From Hyphomicrobiales bacterium (GTDB taxonomy: Bacteria; Pseudomonadota; Alphaproteobacteria; Rhizobiales; Phreatobacteraceae), in assembly GCA_017304475.1 (NCBI GenBank), contig JAFKKV010000023.1, positions 62,001 through 126,000 on the forward strand: 64,000 bases of DNA, written 5' to 3'. Position 1 is the stretch's first letter. Each line of letters opens with the position of its first letter. Of this stretch, positions 60,874-64,000 are shown in pieces. The notes below the pieces were generated by a model. It was not told where the DNA came from. It saw only the letters and a program-made list of their open reading frames with translations, and searched no databases. Position numbers and translations under genes: made by a program.

Positions 60874-61706
60874 GCACCCGCCTCGACACCCGCTTCGCCG
60901 ATCTCGCCCGCGAGGGCCGGGCCGGCCTCGTGACCTATGTCATGGCCGGCGATCCCGACCGCGAGACCGCGCGCGCGATCATGAAGGCCCTGCCCGGCGC
61001 CGGCGCCGACGTCATCGAATTCGGCATGCCCTTCACCGATCCGATGGCCGACGGTCCGGCGATCCAGGCCGCCGGCCTGCGCGCGCTTGCCGGTGGACAG
61101 ACGCTGAAGAAGACGCTGGAGGACATCGCCTGGTTCCGCGCCAGCGACCAGGCGACGCCGATCGTGCTGATGGGCTATTTCAACCCCGTCTATATCTACG
61201 GCGTCGAGGCCTTCCTCGCCGATGCCAAGGCCGCCGGCGTCGACGGCCTGATCATCGTCGACCTGCCGCCGGAAGAAGATGCCGAGCTCTGCCTGCCGGC
61301 GCTGAAGGCCGGCCTCAACTTCATCCGGCTGGCGACCCCGACCACCGACGACAAGCGCTTGCCGGTTGTCCTCACCAACACTTCCGGCTTCGTCTACTAT
61401 GTCTCGATCACGGGCATTACCGGCATGGCGACGCCCAATTTCGACCGCACGGCCGAAGCCGTCGCCCGCATCAAGCGGCATACGACGCTGCCGGTCGCGG
61501 TCGGCTTCGGCGTCAAGAATGCCGATCATGCCGCGGCCGTCGCGCGCGGCGCCGATGCCGTGGTGGTCGGCTCGGCCCTGATCGATGCGGTTAAATCGAC
61601 GCTCGACCGGGACGGCAAAGGCACTGCCCGAACCGCCCAGGCGGTCGCCGATCTCGTCGGCTCGCTTGCCAGCGGCGTGCGTGGCGCTCGCCGCGCGGCC
61701 GAATAG
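60870..61706 (+). CDS. trpA: Tryptophan synthase alpha chain
   Basis: A 278-residue TIM barrel cleaving indole-3-glycerol phosphate. Catalytic glutamate in IEFGMPFTDPMADGP and aspartate in IIVDLPPEE, phosphate loop VAVGFGVKNADHA and VVGSALID. The GTG start at 60870 overlaps the trpB stop (GTGA). Makes the alpha-beta complex with TrpB. Confidence 0.96.
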   Translation: MSTRLDTRFADLAREGRAGLVTYVMAGDPDRETARAIMKALPGAGADVIEFGMPFTDPMADGPAIQAAGLRALAGGQTLKKTLEDIAWFRASDQATPIVLMGYFNPVYIYGVEAFLADAKAAGVDGLIIVDLPPEEDAELCLPALKAGLNFIRLATPTTDDKRLPVVLTNTSGFVYYVSITGITGMATPNFDRTAEAVARIKRHTTLPVAVGFGVKNADHAAAVARGADAVVVGSALIDAVKSTLDRDGKGTARTAQAVADLVGSLASGVRGARRAAE

Positions 61707-61773
61707 GCCCGCGCCGGGCCCGAGCCCTGGCGTCTCGCATGCGGGGCGCCATTGGCCTATATTGATCTCTTCC

Positions 61774-61825
61774 CGGCCGCCTGCGGCCGTCATTCTTCAC
61801 GAATTTTCGCGGCCGCCTGCGGCCG
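61774..61825 (+). repeat. Two identical 16-bp GC palindromes in the accD leader
   Basis: CGGCCGCCTGCGGCCG at 61774-61789 and again at 61810-61825, 36 bp apart. Each can fold as a 6-bp stem with a 4-nt loop. They lie between trpA and accD, 20 bp before the accD start. Confidence 0.7.
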
Positions 61826-61844
61826 CCTGTCCCAGGACCCGCAG

Positions 61845-62717
61845 ATGAACTGGATCACCGACGTTCTTCCCCCGAAGATCCGATCGTTCCTGAAGCGCGA
61901 TACGCCGGAAAATCTCTGGGTGAAATGCCCGGAGACCGGCCAGATGGTCTTCCACAAGGACCTGGAGACCAATCTCTTCGTGATTCCGGGTTCCGGCGTC
62001 CATATGCGCATGGGCTCGACCGCCAGGCTGAAGTCGGTCTTCGACAACGGCACCTGGTTCGACGTGCAATTGCCCGAGGCGCCCGCGGATCCGCTGAAAT
62101 TCCGCGACGAGAAGCGTTATGTCGACCGCATCAAGGATGCGCGCGCCAAGACCGGCATGAACGACGCCATCAAGGTCGGCTACGGCAAGCTCGAGGGTCT
62201 TGCGGTGACCGTCGCCGTCCAGGACATGGATTTCATGGCGGGCTCGCTCGGCACCGCCGCCGGTGAAGCCATCGTTAAGGGCATGATGACCGCGGTCGAG
62301 AAGAACACGCCCTTCATCATCTTCACCGCCTCGGGCGGCGCCCGCATGCAGGAAGGCATCCTGTCGCTGATGCAGATGCCGCGCACGACGGTCGCCGTGC
62401 AGGCGCTGCGTGCCGCCAAGCTGCCCTATATCGTCGTGCTGACCAACCCGACCACCGGCGGCGTCACCGCCAGCTATGCCATGCTCGGCGACGTGCATAT
62501 CGCCGAGCCCGGCGCCCTGATCGGCTTTGCCGGCCCCAGGGTGATCGAGCAGACCATCCGGGAAAAGCTGCCGGAAGGCTTCCAGCGCGCCGAATATCTG
62601 AAGGACCACGGCATGGTCGACCTGGTGGTGCATCGCCACGAGCTGCGCGAGACGCTCGCCCGTCTCTGCCGGGTCCTGACCAAGGCGCCGCCGGCGAGCA
62701 CCGCCGAAGCGGCCTGA
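61845..62717 (+). CDS. accD: Acetyl-CoA carboxylase carboxyltransferase subunit beta
   Basis: A 290-residue subunit of the carboxyltransferase that makes malonyl-CoA. Catalytic-core motifs are ARAKTGMNDAI, GSLGTAAGEAI, FTASGGARMQEGILSLMQM, TNPTTGGVTASYAMLGDV and FAGPRVIEQTIREKLPEGFQ. In the N-terminal region that normally holds a four-cysteine zinc ribbon, only Cys28 remains; the other positions read Thr31, Ile47 and Ser50. The start at 61845 (MNWITDVLPP) is the family start. It follows trpA by 138 nt including two GC palindromes. Confidence 0.95.
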   Translation: MNWITDVLPPKIRSFLKRDTPENLWVKCPETGQMVFHKDLETNLFVIPGSGVHMRMGSTARLKSVFDNGTWFDVQLPEAPADPLKFRDEKRYVDRIKDARAKTGMNDAIKVGYGKLEGLAVTVAVQDMDFMAGSLGTAAGEAIVKGMMTAVEKNTPFIIFTASGGARMQEGILSLMQMPRTTVAVQALRAAKLPYIVVLTNPTTGGVTASYAMLGDVHIAEPGALIGFAGPRVIEQTIREKLPEGFQRAEYLKDHGMVDLVVHRHELRETLARLCRVLTKAPPASTAEAA

Positions 62718-62814
62718 CGCGCATCACCCTCGCGCCGTGGCGTCTTTCCGGCGCCATTGGCGCGTTGCATTGTCCGTGCAGAAACGGCCATCTCCCGTCG
62801 TGAACACGCTCGCC

Positions 62815-64000
62815 ATGACCCCTATCGATGCGATCCTGGAGCGGCTGACCAAGCTGCACCCGAAACTGATCGACATGTCCCTTGATCGCATGCACCGCGT
62901 GCTGAAGGCCCTCGGCAATCCCGAACAGCAGCTGCCGCCGGTCATCCATGTGGCCGGCACCAATGGCAAAGGCTCGACCACGGCCTTCTCGCGCGCTTTG
63001 CTGGAGGCCTCCGGCCGCCGCGTGCATGTCTATACCTCGCCGCATCTGGTGCGCTTCCACGAGCGCTACCGCATCGGCCAGCCCGGCGGCGCCAGGATCG
63101 TCGACGACGAAACGCTCGCCGAGGTTCTGCTCGAGGTCGAGCGGGTCAATGCCGGCGAACCGATCACCCAGTTCGAGATCACCGCGGCGGCGGGCTTCGT
63201 GCTGTTTGCGCGCAACCCGGCCGATGCGGTGATCCTGGAGGTCGGCATGGGCGGCCGGCTCGACGCCACCAATGTCATCACCCGGCCGGCGGTGACCGTG
63301 ATCACGCCCGTCTCGATGGACCATGCCGATTATCTCGGCGATACCGTTGCCAAGATCGCCGGCGAAAAGGCCGGAATCCTGAAACGCGGGCGCCCCTGCG
63401 TGGTGGCGCGCCAGACGCCCGAGGCGCTCGCCGTCATCGAGGAAATGGCCGAGCGCCAGCGGGCCCGTCTCCTGGTTTCCGGCCTCGACTGGTTCGCGCG
63501 CGAGGAAAACGGCCGCTTCGTCTATCAGGACGAGGACGGCCTGGTCGATGCAGCGCCGCCCCGGCTGATCGGCGCCCATCAGTTCGAAAATGCCGGCACC
63601 GCCATTGCCGCGGTCAAGACCGCCGGCTTCGCGCTGAGCGATGCGGCGATCGAACAGGGACTGCAGACGGTCGAATGGCCGGCCCGGCTGCAGAACCTCG
63701 GCAAGGGCAAGCTCGCGCGGCAATTGCCCGACGACAGCGAGATCTGGCTCGACGGCGGCCACAATCCCGGTGGCGGCGAGGTGCTGAGCGAGGCGATCGC
63801 CCGGATGGCGGCGCGCGATCCGCGGCCGCTCGTCATGGTGCTGGGCATGATGTCGACCAAGGACCCGCGCGGGTTCCTCGATTATTTCCGGCGGCTTCAA
63901 CCGAAGATCTTCACCATGCCGTTCAGCCATCCGGTGGCGCTGACACCCGAGGATCTGGCAAGCGCCGCCCGATCGATCGGGCTCGACGCGACCGCGACCG
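62815..64000 (+). CDS. folC: Folylpolyglutamate/dihydrofolate synthase, 3' end outside window
   Basis: 395 codons visible, no stop before the window edge. The Mur-ligase-type P-loop is HVAGTNGKGSTTAF, followed by VYTSPHLVRFHERY, EVGMGGRLDATNVI, the carbamoylated-lysine region IAGEKAGILK and the ADP-ribose loop LDGGHNPGGG. Adds glutamate to dihydropteroate or folates. A GTG at 62800 in the same frame is an alternative start; neither has a clear ribosome site. Expected position after accD. Confidence 0.93.
   Translation, partial: MTPIDAILERLTKLHPKLIDMSLDRMHRVLKALGNPEQQLPPVIHVAGTNGKGSTTAFSRALLEASGRRVHVYTSPHLVRFHERYRIGQPGGARIVDDETLAEVLLEVERVNAGEPITQFEITAAAGFVLFARNPADAVILEVGMGGRLDATNVITRPAVTVITPVSMDHADYLGDTVAKIAGEKAGILKRGRPCVVARQTPEALAVIEEMAERQRARLLVSGLDWFAREENGRFVYQDEDGLVDAAPPRLIGAHQFENAGTAIAAVKTAGFALSDAAIEQGLQTVEWPARLQNLGKGKLARQLPDDSEIWLDGGHNPGGGEVLSEAIARMAARDPRPLVMVLGMMSTKDPRGFLDYFRRLQPKIFTMPFSHPVALTPEDLASAARSIGLDATAT

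Overview
The window is a 64 kb stretch of a GC-rich chromosome. Its gene content points to the Alphaproteobacteria, most likely Hyphomicrobiales (Rhizobiales). The supporting signs are a tkt-gap-pgk-fba cluster next to divergent DUF4164-zapA genes, an rpsA ... sppA-ihfB-lapA ... trpF-trpB-trpA-accD-folC series, an AccD lacking its zinc-ribbon cysteines, a COQ7-type ubiquinone hydroxylase and many GTG/TTG starts. The species cannot be named from the sequence alone. No rRNA, tRNA, CRISPR array, phage or insertion sequence was found.

Layout. 0-9.3 kb: a truncated membrane sensor, a MocR-type regulator with a readable promoter and candidate operator, DUF983, a TehA-like transporter, a lytic transglycosylase, an M20 peptidase, a small secreted protein, an AhpD-like protein and a Do-type periplasmic protease. 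9.3-16.5 kb: serB and miaA with overlapping divergent starts, a PAS-GGDEF cyclase, a cysteine-cluster protein, an inositol-phosphatase-family enzyme, a 2H phosphoesterase, a Sel1-repeat protein and a thiE-like gene. 16.7-24.4 kb: a 637-residue exported protein of unknown function, then the central carbon operon tkt-gap-pgk-fba with hairpins in its intergenic gaps and a 51-bp tandem duplication of the tkt 3' end. 24.5-31.7 kb: an orphan tricarboxylate-binding protein with a fumarylacetoacetase-family hydrolase, DUF4164-zapA, coq7, a small unknown, rpsA and a crotonase. 31.8-39.9 kb: a second transglycosylase, a glyoxalase-II-like hydrolase, a YbhN-type membrane protein, an FMN reductase-pyrF pair, a MarR/hydrolase divergent pair with a two-site operator, then sppA-ihfB-lapA.

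40-59 kb is an accessory block between lapA and trpF, genes that I recall as neighbours in many Hyphomicrobiales. Its core is a minus-strand run of tightly packed genes (54991 down to 41410): hydantoinase/5-oxoprolinase subunits A and B, a peptide/opine-type ABC importer with an unusual permease-ATPase fusion, an SDR, a three-component opine-oxidase/D-hydroxyproline-dehydrogenase-like flavoenzyme and an N-formylglutamate-amidohydrolase-family enzyme. A divergent IclR regulator faces it across a perfect palindrome. I infer an import-oxidise-hydrolyse pathway for an unidentified amino-acid-derived substrate, possibly ending at glutamate. An HxlR regulator/aldo-keto reductase pair and a FabF-type synthase complete the block. 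The window ends with trpFBA, accD and a folC cut by the window edge.
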